A DNA stretch of 10,818 nt from Nitrospirota bacterium. Its GTDB lineage: Bacteria; Nitrospirota; Leptospirillia; Leptospirillales; Leptospirillaceae. Location: positions 1 through 10,818 of the forward strand of contig JAJZGM010000032.1 in assembly GCA_021828525.1 (NCBI GenBank), written 5' to 3'. The position numbers were made by a program, and so were the translations under genes. Positions 1 to 7,064 of this stretch are shown here, piece by piece. The notes beneath the pieces are model-generated. The model was not told the DNA's origin. It was given only the letters and a program-made list of their open reading frames with translations, and searched no databases. The first letter of the stretch is position 1, and every line of letters starts with the position of its first letter.

Positions 1-2
1 TT

Positions 3-980
3 CTCGTCTCGTTCCTTGTCCATGTGGCCGGGATCACCCTCTTTCTCAAGGATCCGGCCTTCCATCAGGCGGTGGAGAATCTCATTTCCGCCGCTCCAAA
101 GAAGCTTTCCCCTCTGGCGCAGCAAAAAAGGGCGCTCGAGAAGAAGCCCGTCTTCATCGATCTGGTCGATCCGTCCAAGGTCCCCCTCAGGCAGCAGTCC
201 TCTGCGCCCCTCCTCCCGAAGGGATTTTCCATAAACGGAAAGCCGAAGGGGGTCGAGCACCGGACCGTCCACAATCCTCCCGTTCCCAAGTCCGCTCCAA
301 GGACTCCGCTTCCGCCCGATCTCCTTGCGAGGACCGAGGCGCCCCGGGAGGCCCCAAAGGCCGACAACACCCCCGGGTTCCGTCAGGTCCACAAGTCCCG
401 GCGGCATGAAAAGCCCAACAAGTCCAAGGCAGAAACGGGGCGGGAAGTTCCCAGACCCGACATGAAGGAGACGGCCCGAAAGGAGAGCAAGACCCCTCCC
501 CAGAAGCCTGTCATCCGCCAGCCCCTGACCAAGCAGCAGATCCAGAAAATCCTGGCCCAGGAGTCGCTCGGAAATCCCCTGACCCGGCACCTCGACCTGT
601 CCAAGGAAATAGCCCCGGCCTACAGCGACAGGCAGTCTGAACTCGACCGGATTGCCGCCAACCTCGAAGATGAAACCTACTCAAGCTACATCCGGAGAAT
701 CCAGGAGCGCTTCGAGACAATAGGGGAATACCCTCCCGATGCCGCGGCTCGTGGTACGACGGGTCGGGCTCTGGTGACCTTCACGATCAGTGCGGATGGA
801 ACGCTTGTCCATATTGCCCTCACGCAAAGCTCCGGGAGCCGGGCGCTTGACGAAGAGTCGCTTCGCATTGTCAGGGTCGCGGCCCCCTATATTCCTCTTC
901 CGGTCTCATTCCACAAGACAAGCCTGACACTGACTTGGGCCTTCATATACTATAACGGTGGATTCCATGTCATCCAGTAA
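3..980 (+). CDS. tonB: TonB-family energy transducer (5' end outside window)
   Basis: This protein would couple the ExbB-ExbD proton-motive-force complex in the inner membrane to outer-membrane receptors. The frame is open to the window edge. The first visible residues form a hydrophobic segment with S (9-11) and H (21-23) four residues apart, the SxxxH pattern of the TonB transmembrane helix, so the true start lies upstream and the GTG at 24 is not it. A long proline- and lysine-rich spacer follows (about residues 30-190 of the visible 325), as expected for a periplasm-spanning linker. The last 100 residues form a TonB C-terminal domain: YPPDA, a G-x-x-G pair, a strand ending in ADGTL, SSGSRALDEES, then a proline-rich IPLP near the end. 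It overlaps the next gene by 14 nt. The exact receptor partners cannot be seen. Assignment to the TonB family is firm; whether it is the main TonB or a paralogue is unknown. Confidence 0.87.
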   Translation, partial: LVSFLVHVAGITLFLKDPAFHQAVENLISAAPKKLSPLAQQKRALEKKPVFIDLVDPSKVPLRQQSSAPLLPKGFSINGKPKGVEHRTVHNPPVPKSAPRTPLPPDLLARTEAPREAPKADNTPGFRQVHKSRRHEKPNKSKAETGREVPRPDMKETARKESKTPPQKPVIRQPLTKQQIQKILAQESLGNPLTRHLDLSKEIAPAYSDRQSELDRIAANLEDETYSSYIRRIQERFETIGEYPPDAAARGTTGRALVTFTISADGTLVHIALTQSSGSRALDEESLRIVRVAAPYIPLPVSFHKTSLTLTWAFIYYNGGFHVIQ

Positions 981-3060
981 ATTTCCTGTCCCTCGGTTTT
1001 TCGGTCTCCTTTTTGCCCTTTTTCTGCTTCCATCCCTCCCGGACACCTCCCCGGGAGGGGAACTTCCCACGGCGAAGGCCAGCAGCTCCCTCGACCAATA
1101 CCGGGACAATCTGCTGCTTCTTCAGCGTGAGCCGCCATTCCCTTCCCTATGGGGAGCATCGGAAAAGGGTTGGCGGAAAATGGCGATATGGGAGAACCTC
1201 CGTCCCCAAGACCTTCCTCCGCCTCTGGACGGCAGGGCCGCTTTCCTGAAAGCCTGGTTCCTCACTCCGGGTACGGCCCTTACCGAGGAGAGTCTGGCGC
1301 CTGCCCTTTCGGCCTTCCCTGACCTGGCCCCCCTTCTCCTCTGGCATCTTGCCCATTCGGAGGGTGTCGGGAAGAGCGACCGGAAGATGCTCTCGCGTCT
1401 CTCCGCAGGCCGGGAGAACGATCTTTTTTCTCCTTCATCGCGTCCTGAAGGGGGAGATGGACGGGCCCGGGACATCTTCCGGAGGGCCATGGCGGCTTCG
1501 GGGAAAGAGAGATCCACCCTCCTCGGCCGTCTTATCTCAAACCATCCCCTGAGTCCCGAAAGCACCATCGCTCTTTTAAGGCTTGGACCAACCCGTGTCG
1601 GAGGAGATCTTCTCGTTCCGCGGTGGGTATATCTCCAGGCCATGGGTGCCAATGACCTGGTTCTCCGCGAAACGAAGGCCTATCTCGAATCTTCTCCTCC
1701 CTTTCCCTTTCGGGACAGGGCCCTTTACCTCGAAGCCCGGTCCCTTGCCATGCTCGGACATTCCCGGAAGGCTACGGTCCTGATCGAACAGGCTCTCTCT
1801 GCCAGATCCCGGATCCGTCTCCGATCCGATTTTTTGATGCTTCGTTGCCGGATCCTGCTTTCAAAGGATTTGCCCCGGGGGGCCAAATGCCTGGACCGCC
1901 TCTCCGCAGACTATCCCGGCTCCAGCATGCTCCCCTCCCTCGTTGTGTTGGCCCTGCATCAGGATCTGGTGCACCCACTGCCATCCCTTCCTGAGGGCTG
2001 GCGCTTTTCCTCAAGGTTCTGGAACGAAGCTGAAGTCCGGGAGGCGGTCTGGCTGTTTGGCCTCGATGAAGCCCTGCGGGGAGAAAGCGGGAGAGCACTT
2101 TCGACCTGGGGCCACCTTGCGAGGTGGCTTCGGGCCCATTCCACGGATTCGCCGGGATTTTATGCGAGAGTCCTCTATTTCATGGCCCGGGAGGAGGAGC
2201 GCACGGGACAATCGGAAAAGGCGCGGCGACTGTATCGTCAGGTGATCCGCCAGGGATCCGAGTCTCCCTATCCTCTCTGGGGTGCCATTGCCTGTCGAGG
2301 GGGATGCGGGACATTTCGCCTGAGACCTCATCACCCCACACGCGAGAACAGTCCGCCATTTTTTCTTCGAAGGGCGATGGAGGAACTTTTTCAGATGGGC
2401 CTTTTTGGTCCGGCCCTGGTTCTCGAGCGCCTCTACGAGAACCCTGGAATGGACAGAGACCAACTCAGGCGATACGGCGACCTTAATCTGTCCGTATCGG
2501 CCCGGGAACGCCTTTTGCTTGTCGACAGGATCTTCCCGGCCCATGGGACGGCGATGCGGCTGCCGACCGGTGAATGGATGTCTGCATCAATTCTGGAAGG
2601 ATTCCGGGAGTCGGGGGTCCCGACTTTGTGGGCCCTCTCCATTGCCAGGCAGGAAAGCCGCTTCAGGGAGCGATCTCTTTCGGTGGATGGAGCTCTAGGT
2701 GTCATGCAGCTCATGCCCCGTACGGCCCTCGCTGTGGCCGGGCAGTCGGACGAACCTCTGCGAAAATCTCTGGGACGGAATCTGGGCCGGGTGCGCCACC
2801 CCGACGTGAACAGCCTGATCGGAGGGCTTTATCTGAAACGACTGTTCGATTCCGTACCCGGCCATCCCGAAAGAGCCATTGCCGGGTACAATGCCGGTCT
2901 CCATGCAGTCCTGTCCTGGAAGACTCTGGCCGATGCCGACTGGGATTTCTTTACGGAGGCGATTCCCTATCAGGAGACGCGTCGCTATGTCCGCGAAGTT
3001 CTCTGGAATTACGCCTACCTGGAAAAACACCTGGAAAGGCGTGAAGGGGAAACACGGTGA
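967..3060 (+). CDS. Soluble lytic murein transglycosylase (Slt70-like, GH23)
   Basis: This is a predicted secreted enzyme that cleaves peptidoglycan between MurNAc and GlcNAc with formation of 1,6-anhydroMurNAc. The 697-residue product begins with a signal-peptide-like stretch (basic residues, then FFGLLFALFLLP) and has no lipobox cysteine. A long helical region of roughly 450 residues, with TPR-like patterns such as EEERTGQSEKARRLYRQV, matches the superhelical part of Slt proteins. The C-terminal catalytic domain shows ARQESRF with the likely catalytic Glu563, then GVMQLMP, AGYNAG and IPYQETRRYV, the ordered GH23 motifs. Length is close to the usual 600-700 residues. I chose ATG 967 because GGTGG at 956-960 sits 6 nt upstream; an in-frame GTG at 958 is the alternative. 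The start lies inside tonB and the stop overlaps the next gene by 4 nt, so it is probably part of one envelope operon. Confidence 0.88.
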   Translation: MSSSKFPVPRFFGLLFALFLLPSLPDTSPGGELPTAKASSSLDQYRDNLLLLQREPPFPSLWGASEKGWRKMAIWENLRPQDLPPPLDGRAAFLKAWFLTPGTALTEESLAPALSAFPDLAPLLLWHLAHSEGVGKSDRKMLSRLSAGRENDLFSPSSRPEGGDGRARDIFRRAMAASGKERSTLLGRLISNHPLSPESTIALLRLGPTRVGGDLLVPRWVYLQAMGANDLVLRETKAYLESSPPFPFRDRALYLEARSLAMLGHSRKATVLIEQALSARSRIRLRSDFLMLRCRILLSKDLPRGAKCLDRLSADYPGSSMLPSLVVLALHQDLVHPLPSLPEGWRFSSRFWNEAEVREAVWLFGLDEALRGESGRALSTWGHLARWLRAHSTDSPGFYARVLYFMAREEERTGQSEKARRLYRQVIRQGSESPYPLWGAIACRGGCGTFRLRPHHPTRENSPPFFLRRAMEELFQMGLFGPALVLERLYENPGMDRDQLRRYGDLNLSVSARERLLLVDRIFPAHGTAMRLPTGEWMSASILEGFRESGVPTLWALSIARQESRFRERSLSVDGALGVMQLMPRTALAVAGQSDEPLRKSLGRNLGRVRHPDVNSLIGGLYLKRLFDSVPGHPERAIAGYNAGLHAVLSWKTLADADWDFFTEAIPYQETRRYVREVLWNYAYLEKHLERREGETR

Positions 3061-3356
3061 GCTCGAACAGGATTCCCGGCCTTGGTCTGGGAAACCCCTT
3101 CGACCTTCAACTAAGGGAAACGATTGACAGGAAGCTGTCCGAAATATCTGAGGGGTTGTCAAATGACCGGAAGGAAATGGAATCCCTTCGGCTTGAAATT
3201 CGCAAGCTGAACAGGGATCTTCTGTCCGCGAGGCGTTCACTTGGCATCCTGAAAAAAGAGCGGGAACAGATGCGGACCCTCCTTCGGACCCTTGAAGTCC
3301 GACTCCAGTCAATCTCGGGAAAAAACAGTGACCGATCCGTCCCAGAAAAAAAGTGA
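3057..3356 (+). CDS. Small coiled-coil protein, possible ZapB-like division factor
   Basis: This is a 99-residue charged protein that I do not recognise by sequence. From about residue 20 to 90 it is an almost uninterrupted predicted coiled coil rich in L, E, R and K (for example ESLRLEIRKLNRDLL), with no signal peptide or membrane segment, so it should be cytoplasmic. It starts with GTG, whose TGA overlap with the transglycosylase stop implies translational coupling; AAGGGG at 3044-3049 lies 7 nt upstream. It overlaps the zapA-like gene downstream by 29 nt. A short coiled-coil gene directly before zapA occurs in several bacteria and is often labelled zapB-like. That label here rests on position and coiled-coil character only, since coiled coils carry little family signal. 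A general scaffold role in division is an inference. Confidence 0.7.
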   Translation: MSSNRIPGLGLGNPFDLQLRETIDRKLSEISEGLSNDRKEMESLRLEIRKLNRDLLSARRSLGILKKEREQMRTLLRTLEVRLQSISGKNSDRSVPEKK

Positions 3357-3663
3357 ACATATCCAGGTCAAGGTTCTCAACTCGATTCTTGAGGTGCGCG
3401 GTCATTTCGATCGCAAAAGAATGGAGTCTGCGGCCCGTTCTCTTGATACCGACCTTCGTAATCGTCTGGCCGGGCAGTCGGGGGATCTTCCCGACCAGAA
3501 TTTCCTTTCGCTGGTTCTCCTTGTTGCGATCGAAAAGATCTATGCCATCGAACAGGCCCGGGAGGAACGCCAAAGCCTTTCCGCGGAGATTGAAAACTGG
3601 AGGAAATGGGCCTCCGGAATTTGTGCCCGGGACCTCTTGCCAAAAGATTCACCGAAGGAATAG
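3328..3663 (+). CDS. zapA: ZapA-like cell division protein
   Basis: ZapA is a cytoplasmic protein that binds and bundles FtsZ filaments at the division ring. The 111-residue product has the family layout. A short N-terminal beta segment (IQVKVLNSILEVRG) is followed by a helix containing AARSLDTDLRNRL, then a hydrophobic helix (FLSLVLLVAIEKIYAIEQ) that continues into a C-terminal coiled coil. Length is close to the roughly 100 residues usual for ZapA. I chose GTG 3328 because CGGGA lies just upstream and it removes an unsupported extension; TTG 3292 is an in-frame alternative. It overlaps the upstream coiled-coil gene by 29 nt. Immediately after its stop comes the 6S RNA, the same zapA-ssrS order known from E. 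coli, which independently supports the call. Sequence similarity of short ZapA proteins is low, so confidence is not maximal. Confidence 0.78.
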   Translation: MTDPSQKKSEHIQVKVLNSILEVRGHFDRKRMESAARSLDTDLRNRLAGQSGDLPDQNFLSLVLLVAIEKIYAIEQAREERQSLSAEIENWRKWASGICARDLLPKDSPKE

Positions 3664-3666
3664 GCT
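3637..3666 (+). promoter_or_regulatory. Candidate promoter of the 6S RNA
   Basis: TTGCCA at 3637-3642 matches the -35 consensus in five of six positions. After 18 nt comes TAGGCT (3661-3666), a weak -10 that keeps the key T, A and final T. The predicted start is near 3673, only a few bases before the closing stem of the 6S RNA begins at 3676. The promoter would lie inside the last codons of zapA. Read-through from zapA with processing is an alternative. Confidence 0.4.
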
Positions 3667-3672
3667 AAGGGG

Positions 3673-3869
3673 TGTGGCCTGGGGTGTTCGAGGTCCGGTC
3701 AAGTTTGATACCTACAAACATTTGGGACAAGGCGTGAGCAGGTTGGTAGTGTGCATGCCATCTCCTCCCGGGAGATGGAAGCCTAAGCGGCCTCGAGCGC
3801 CCATGATTAGTGACAGGGTATCTCAAATGGAGATCGGCACGGCACTTCGGGTCCCTAATACGGGTTTTT
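3673..3869 (+). ncRNA. ssrS: 6S RNA
   Basis: 6S RNA mimics an open promoter and sequesters housekeeping-sigma RNA polymerase in stationary phase. A 13-bp closing stem pairs 3676-3688 with 3841-3853, allowing G-U pairs. The interior follows the E. coli molecule in order: a GGTGTTCG segment near the 5' side, TTTGATACCTACAAACAT resembling TTTCATACCACAAGAAT, GGTTGGT followed by GCATGCC, and GAAGCCTAA resembling GAAGCCTTAA. The apical hairpin is an 8-bp stem (3758-3765 with 3771-3778). A small hairpin on the 3' arm (3820-3824 with 3830-3834) occupies the place of a similar one in E. coli. Total length is about 190 nt against 184 in E. coli. Five T residues at 3865-3869 mark the likely 3' end. It lies between zapA and a rarA-like gene. 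The ends are estimates. Confidence 0.88.
3853..3869 (+). terminator. Likely 3' end / weak terminator of 6S RNA
   Basis: CCC at 3853-3855 can pair with GGG at 3862-3864, directly followed by five T residues. This stem is very short. The long closing stem of the 6S RNA ends at 3853, so that stem plus the T run could also provide termination. The position is plausible as the RNA 3' end, but an intrinsic terminator here is weakly supported. Confidence 0.35.
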
Positions 3870-3928
3870 AATTGAATTTCGTCTGTTAGTCTTTTCTGTC
3901 TTTTCAGCCCTTTTCCGGAGCCGCCCCC

Positions 3929-5269
3929 ATGAAAATCCCCCGCTCCCTCTTTGAGAAGGGAAAGGAGGGGACACCGCTTCCCTACAGGCTCCGTCCATCA
4001 TCCATTGATGACCTGGTCGGTCAGGAGATCCTTTTCGGTAAAAATGGCATCCTGAGAAATTTCCTTGCCCAGGAAAGCTGGCCGTCCATGGTTCTTTTCG
4101 GCCCTCCGGGTACAGGCAAGAGCGGATTCGTCCGGCTTCTTCCCTCGCTTCTTCCCGACTATTCCTTTTCGATGATCAATGCCACGACAGCCGGAGTTGC
4201 GGAACTAAAAAAGGAGCTTGCCAGAGGGTCGGACAGAAGAGTTGCCGGCGGAAGACACGTCGTTGTGGTCGACGAGATCCACACCTGGTCCAAAAGCCAG
4301 CAAGAGGTTCTTCTCGATGGTGTCGAATCGGGCCAGATCATCCTCCTGGGTCTCTCCAACGCCGCTCCTTATGCGGCCCTGATCCCCCCTCTGGCTTCGC
4401 GTCTCCTCCTCTTTCCTTTCCAGCCCCTTGATGAAAATGCTCTCGAAATTCTGCTCGACAGGGGCATCGACAGGCTGTCAAGGGAAGGGGAAAGACAGAT
4501 CCATGTGGATCGGGACGTCCGCTCCATGCTCACAAGGTTTGCGGGAGGAGATGGTCGTCGTCTCCTTTCCACCCTTGAGGGGGCTGTCATGGCCGCCAGA
4601 GGACAGGAAGGGGGTGGGGAGGTGCTCCGGATCTCCCCCCGTGATGTTTTGTCGATCCTTCAAAGCGCCGGGCAATACTACGGGGATAAGGAGACCCACT
4701 ACGACATCATATCGGCCTTCATTAAAAGTATTCGGAATTACCAGCCCGATGCCGCACTGCACTGGCTTGCACGGATGATCGAGGGAGGGGAGGATCCTCT
4801 CTATATTGCCCGGCGCCTTGTCATTCTGGCAGCCGAGGATGTGGGGCTCGCCGATCCGCAGGCCCTGACACAGGCTGTCGCATGCTATACGGCCCTAAGC
4901 CAGGTCGGCCTTCCGGAAGGGAGGATTCCTCTGGCGCTCACAACCCTGTTTTTGGCGCTTTCGCCCAAGAGTACATCCGCCTATCGTGCCATCGACAGGG
5001 CCCTTGCCGATGTGAGGGAGGGCTTCGCTCCCCCCGTTCCGGTCTACCTGCGGGACCGGACCACGAAACGTGGCCTTTCCCAGACGACTCCGGAAGAGGC
5101 CCTGCTGTACCATTATCCCCCAGAAATGCCGGATGGGGTTTCCTCCCAGGAATATCTGCCGGAAGGGTCGTCTGGGAGGTACTATCTTCCCGAGGAGAGA
5201 GGGAGGGAGCGGGAGCTCAAGGAGAGACTCGAAGCCGTCAGGAAAATCCTGAGGGAACGGGAGACGTAG
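3929..5269 (+). CDS. rarA: RarA/MgsA-type AAA+ replication-associated ATPase (divergent)
   Basis: RarA is a clamp-loader-related AAA+ ATPase that acts at stalled forks with SSB. The 446 residues match family length. Walker A is GPPGTGKS (58-65), Walker B is VVVVDEIH with D115 and E116, and a likely arginine finger lies in ASR (R158). The C-terminal half is highly typical: HYDIISAFIKSIR, PDAALHWLARMIEGGEDP, RRLVILAAEDVGLADP, then LALSPKSTSAYRAI, and late EYLPEGSSGRYYLP. The core is less typical. The stretch after Walker B reads TWSKSQQEVL where RarA usually has RFNKAQQD, and the sensor-1 segment reads GLSNAAP instead of GATTENP. ATG 3929 is preceded by GGAG at 3917-3920 with 8-nt spacing. It follows the 6S RNA and is separated from rny by 232 nt, so it is probably a separate or 6S-linked unit. 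Confidence 0.88.
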   Translation: MKIPRSLFEKGKEGTPLPYRLRPSSIDDLVGQEILFGKNGILRNFLAQESWPSMVLFGPPGTGKSGFVRLLPSLLPDYSFSMINATTAGVAELKKELARGSDRRVAGGRHVVVVDEIHTWSKSQQEVLLDGVESGQIILLGLSNAAPYAALIPPLASRLLLFPFQPLDENALEILLDRGIDRLSREGERQIHVDRDVRSMLTRFAGGDGRRLLSTLEGAVMAARGQEGGGEVLRISPRDVLSILQSAGQYYGDKETHYDIISAFIKSIRNYQPDAALHWLARMIEGGEDPLYIARRLVILAAEDVGLADPQALTQAVACYTALSQVGLPEGRIPLALTTLFLALSPKSTSAYRAIDRALADVREGFAPPVPVYLRDRTTKRGLSQTTPEEALLYHYPPEMPDGVSSQEYLPEGSSGRYYLPEERGRERELKERLEAVRKILRERET

Positions 5270-5301
5270 CCCTATTTGTCGAGGTCTGTCACCAGAAAAC
5301 C

Positions 5302-5345
5302 AAGGCTGCTCCTTCTCAGGTATTATGGCAATTTGGAGCATCCTT
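5302..5345. repeat. Imperfect inverted repeat upstream of rny
   Basis: AAGGCTGCTCC (5302-5312) and GGAGCATCCTT (5335-5345) are reverse complements except at one position, separated by 22 nt. No T run follows, so it does not look like an intrinsic terminator for rarA. It ends about 50 nt before a TATAAT box and could be a protein-binding site or a transcript hairpin. This is inference from symmetry alone. Confidence 0.45.
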
Positions 5346-5395
5346 GTCCCCCTGTGATTCCGAACCAATCCGGGATTTTTGCCTTCCGATTTGTG

Positions 5396-5401
5396 TATAA
5401 T
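5396..5401 (+). promoter_or_regulatory. Candidate -10 box for the rny operon
   Basis: A perfect TATAAT lies in the only substantial gap before the rny block. I find no good -35 hexamer 16-18 nt upstream; TTGCCT occurs only 11 nt away. Weak -35 promoters often need an activator, and the nearby inverted repeat would fit that, but this is speculation. A start near 5408 would give a leader of about 94 nt. Confidence 0.5.
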
Positions 5402-5447
5402 TCCTTGATCAGCAATTTCTGAATAATTTTGGAGGACGGAGAGGGTC

Positions 5448-5469
5448 TTGCCGGAATATTTTCCGGCAA
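5448..5469 (+). promoter_or_regulatory. Perfect 9-bp hairpin in the rny leader
   Basis: TTGCCGGAA and TTCCGGCAA pair perfectly around the 4-nt loop TATT. The hairpin ends 32 nt before the chosen rny start and upstream of its ribosome-binding site (AAAGGGG, ending at 5494). A purine-rich GGAGG lies upstream at 5431-5435. With no T run after it, this is more likely an RNA stability or control element, or a DNA palindrome bound by a regulator, than a terminator. Confidence 0.55.
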
Positions 5470-5501
5470 CCTTTGGGTCCACTAGGAAAAGGGGTGTGAC
5501 A

Positions 5502-7064
5502 ATGGGATATGGACTGTGCGCGTTACTGGCGGTTCTCGCCGGCTCGGGAGGCGCTCTTGGGGGATATTTCCTGGCCATCAGGAAACGGTCCGGGGCCGTC
5601 TCCCTCGCGGAAGAAAAAATCCGCTCGGAAAGGACACGCCTGGAGGAAGAAAAAAAGAGTTCTCTGAAGGAGGCCGCGATTCAGGCACGGGAAGAGGCGC
5701 TTCGGATCCGGATCGAAACCGAGGAAGAACTATCCCGGAAGAAGAACCTGTTTCAGGAGTCGGAGCAGGCTCTCAAGGGAAGGGAATCAGAACTCGAACA
5801 GCTCCGGCGTCAGATTGTCGAAAATCGTGAAAAACTCGAACGGGACAGGAAAAGTCTTTCGGTCCGTGAACTGGCCCTTGGACAAAAGGAGACCGAGCTC
5901 AAGTCCGTCATGGACTCGGAAATCCGACGTCTTGAGGAGATCGCCTCCCTGACCGTCGAGGAAGCCCGGGAGCGCCTGATGCAGAATGCCGAAGCCTCGA
6001 TTCGGCCAGAAGTGGCCAGGTTGGCCCAGAAGCTTGAGCAGGAGGTCCGGGACCAGGCTGTGAGGAAAGCCCGCGAAACCATGACTCTTGCCATCCAGCG
6101 CTATGCCAACGAGCATGTTGCAGAGATCAGCGTCTCGGTGGTCCCGATTCCGTCGGACGATGTCAAGGGACGGGTGATCGGGCGGGAAGGAAGAAACATC
6201 CGGGCCTTCCAGGCGGCGACTGGGGTTGACCTCATCATCGATGACACTCCCGATGCCATCATTATCTCAGGCTTCGACCCACTGCGCAGGGAAGTGGCCA
6301 GGCTGGCCCTTGAGCAGCTCCTTTCCGACGGGCGCATCCATCCCGCCCGTATCGAGGAGATCGTGGAAAAAGTCCGGAAAGATCTCGATGTCTCTCTCAA
6401 GGAAGAGGCGGAAAAACTGGCCTTCGAGCTTGGAATAACCGATATCCATCCGGAAATTCTCAAGCTTCTGGGACGGCTGAAGTACCGGACAAGTTACGGA
6501 CAGAACAATCTTGTCCATGCCCGGGAGGTGGCCTATCTCTGTCAGATGATGGCCCACGACCTTGGGTTGGATGCCCGCATTGCGAAAAGAGCTGGCCTTC
6601 TCCACGACATCGGGAAATCCCTCTCCCATGAGGGGGAGGGATCGCATCCTTCCCTGGGAGGGGAGGCAGCGAAAAAGTTTGGTGAATCATCCCAGGTCAT
6701 CAATGCCATCATGTCCCACCACGGAGACATCGAGCCCAACTGCCTCGAGTCTGTCCTCGTCGCGGCGGCCGACGCCATTTCCGCGGCTCGTCCCGGGGCC
6801 CGCCGTGAAAGCATCGATGTCTACGTCAAGAGGCTCGAGAAGTTGGAAACCATTGCAAATTCCTTCAAGGGTGTGGAAAAGTCCTACGCCATCCAGGCCG
6901 GACGGGAAATCCGGATCATTGTCAACCAGGACCAGGTCAGCGACGGCGACCTGCTTGAGATTACACGGGGCATTGCCCAGAAGATAGAAAACGAACTGAC
7001 ATATCCGGGGCAGATCAAGGTCACCGTGATCCGTGAAAACCGGATCGTTGAGTATGCCCGCTGA
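5502..7064 (+). CDS. rny: Ribonuclease Y
   Basis: RNase Y is a membrane-anchored endoribonuclease that starts mRNA decay. The product has 520 residues, the same length as B. subtilis RNase Y. The order is a short N-terminal membrane helix (about residues 3-27), a long charged coiled coil to about 190, a KH domain with GRVIGREGRN (from about residue 223), and an HD domain. The HD pair falls at H368-D369, the same numbers as the catalytic pair known in B. subtilis, followed by IMSHHGD. I chose ATG 5502, since AAAGGGG ends 7 nt upstream and the membrane helix starts directly. An in-frame TTG at 5448 would lie inside a leader hairpin and is rejected. The stop overlaps the ymdB-like gene by 11 nt, the same neighbour pair as in Firmicutes. 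Identification is firm. Confidence 0.97.
   Translation: MGYGLCALLAVLAGSGGALGGYFLAIRKRSGAVSLAEEKIRSERTRLEEEKKSSLKEAAIQAREEALRIRIETEEELSRKKNLFQESEQALKGRESELEQLRRQIVENREKLERDRKSLSVRELALGQKETELKSVMDSEIRRLEEIASLTVEEARERLMQNAEASIRPEVARLAQKLEQEVRDQAVRKARETMTLAIQRYANEHVAEISVSVVPIPSDDVKGRVIGREGRNIRAFQAATGVDLIIDDTPDAIIISGFDPLRREVARLALEQLLSDGRIHPARIEEIVEKVRKDLDVSLKEEAEKLAFELGITDIHPEILKLLGRLKYRTSYGQNNLVHAREVAYLCQMMAHDLGLDARIAKRAGLLHDIGKSLSHEGEGSHPSLGGEAAKKFGESSQVINAIMSHHGDIEPNCLESVLVAAADAISAARPGARRESIDVYVKRLEKLETIANSFKGVEKSYAIQAGREIRIIVNQDQVSDGDLLEITRGIAQKIENELTYPGQIKVTVIRENRIVEYAR

Noticed and set aside
2695..3573. Open 292-codon minus-strand frame across the transglycosylase end, the coiled-coil gene and zapA
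   Set aside because: It is antisense to three genes with clear or coherent coding features, has no recognisable motif, and long antisense frames are expected in GC-rich coding DNA.
3353..3871. Plus-strand 172-codon frame over zapA and the 6S RNA
   Set aside because: It is out of frame with zapA and then reads through the structured RNA; the RNA explanation accounts for the sequence better.
5448..5501. N-terminal extension of rny from TTG 5448
   Set aside because: It would place the start inside a perfect hairpin and put 18 polar residues before the membrane helix. ATG 5502 has a good ribosome-binding site and gives the usual 520 residues.
4895..5578. Open 227-codon minus-strand frame covering the rarA end, the gap and the rny start
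   Set aside because: It spans the promoter-like gap and two real genes and has no family motif. A minus-strand gene is not excluded in the gap itself, but nothing supports one.
6618..6641. Strong 10-bp hairpin with loop ATGA inside rny
   Set aside because: It lies within the conserved HD-domain coding region, just after HDIGK, and has no T run. Codon content of the glycine- and serine-rich segment explains it; no regulatory role is supported.
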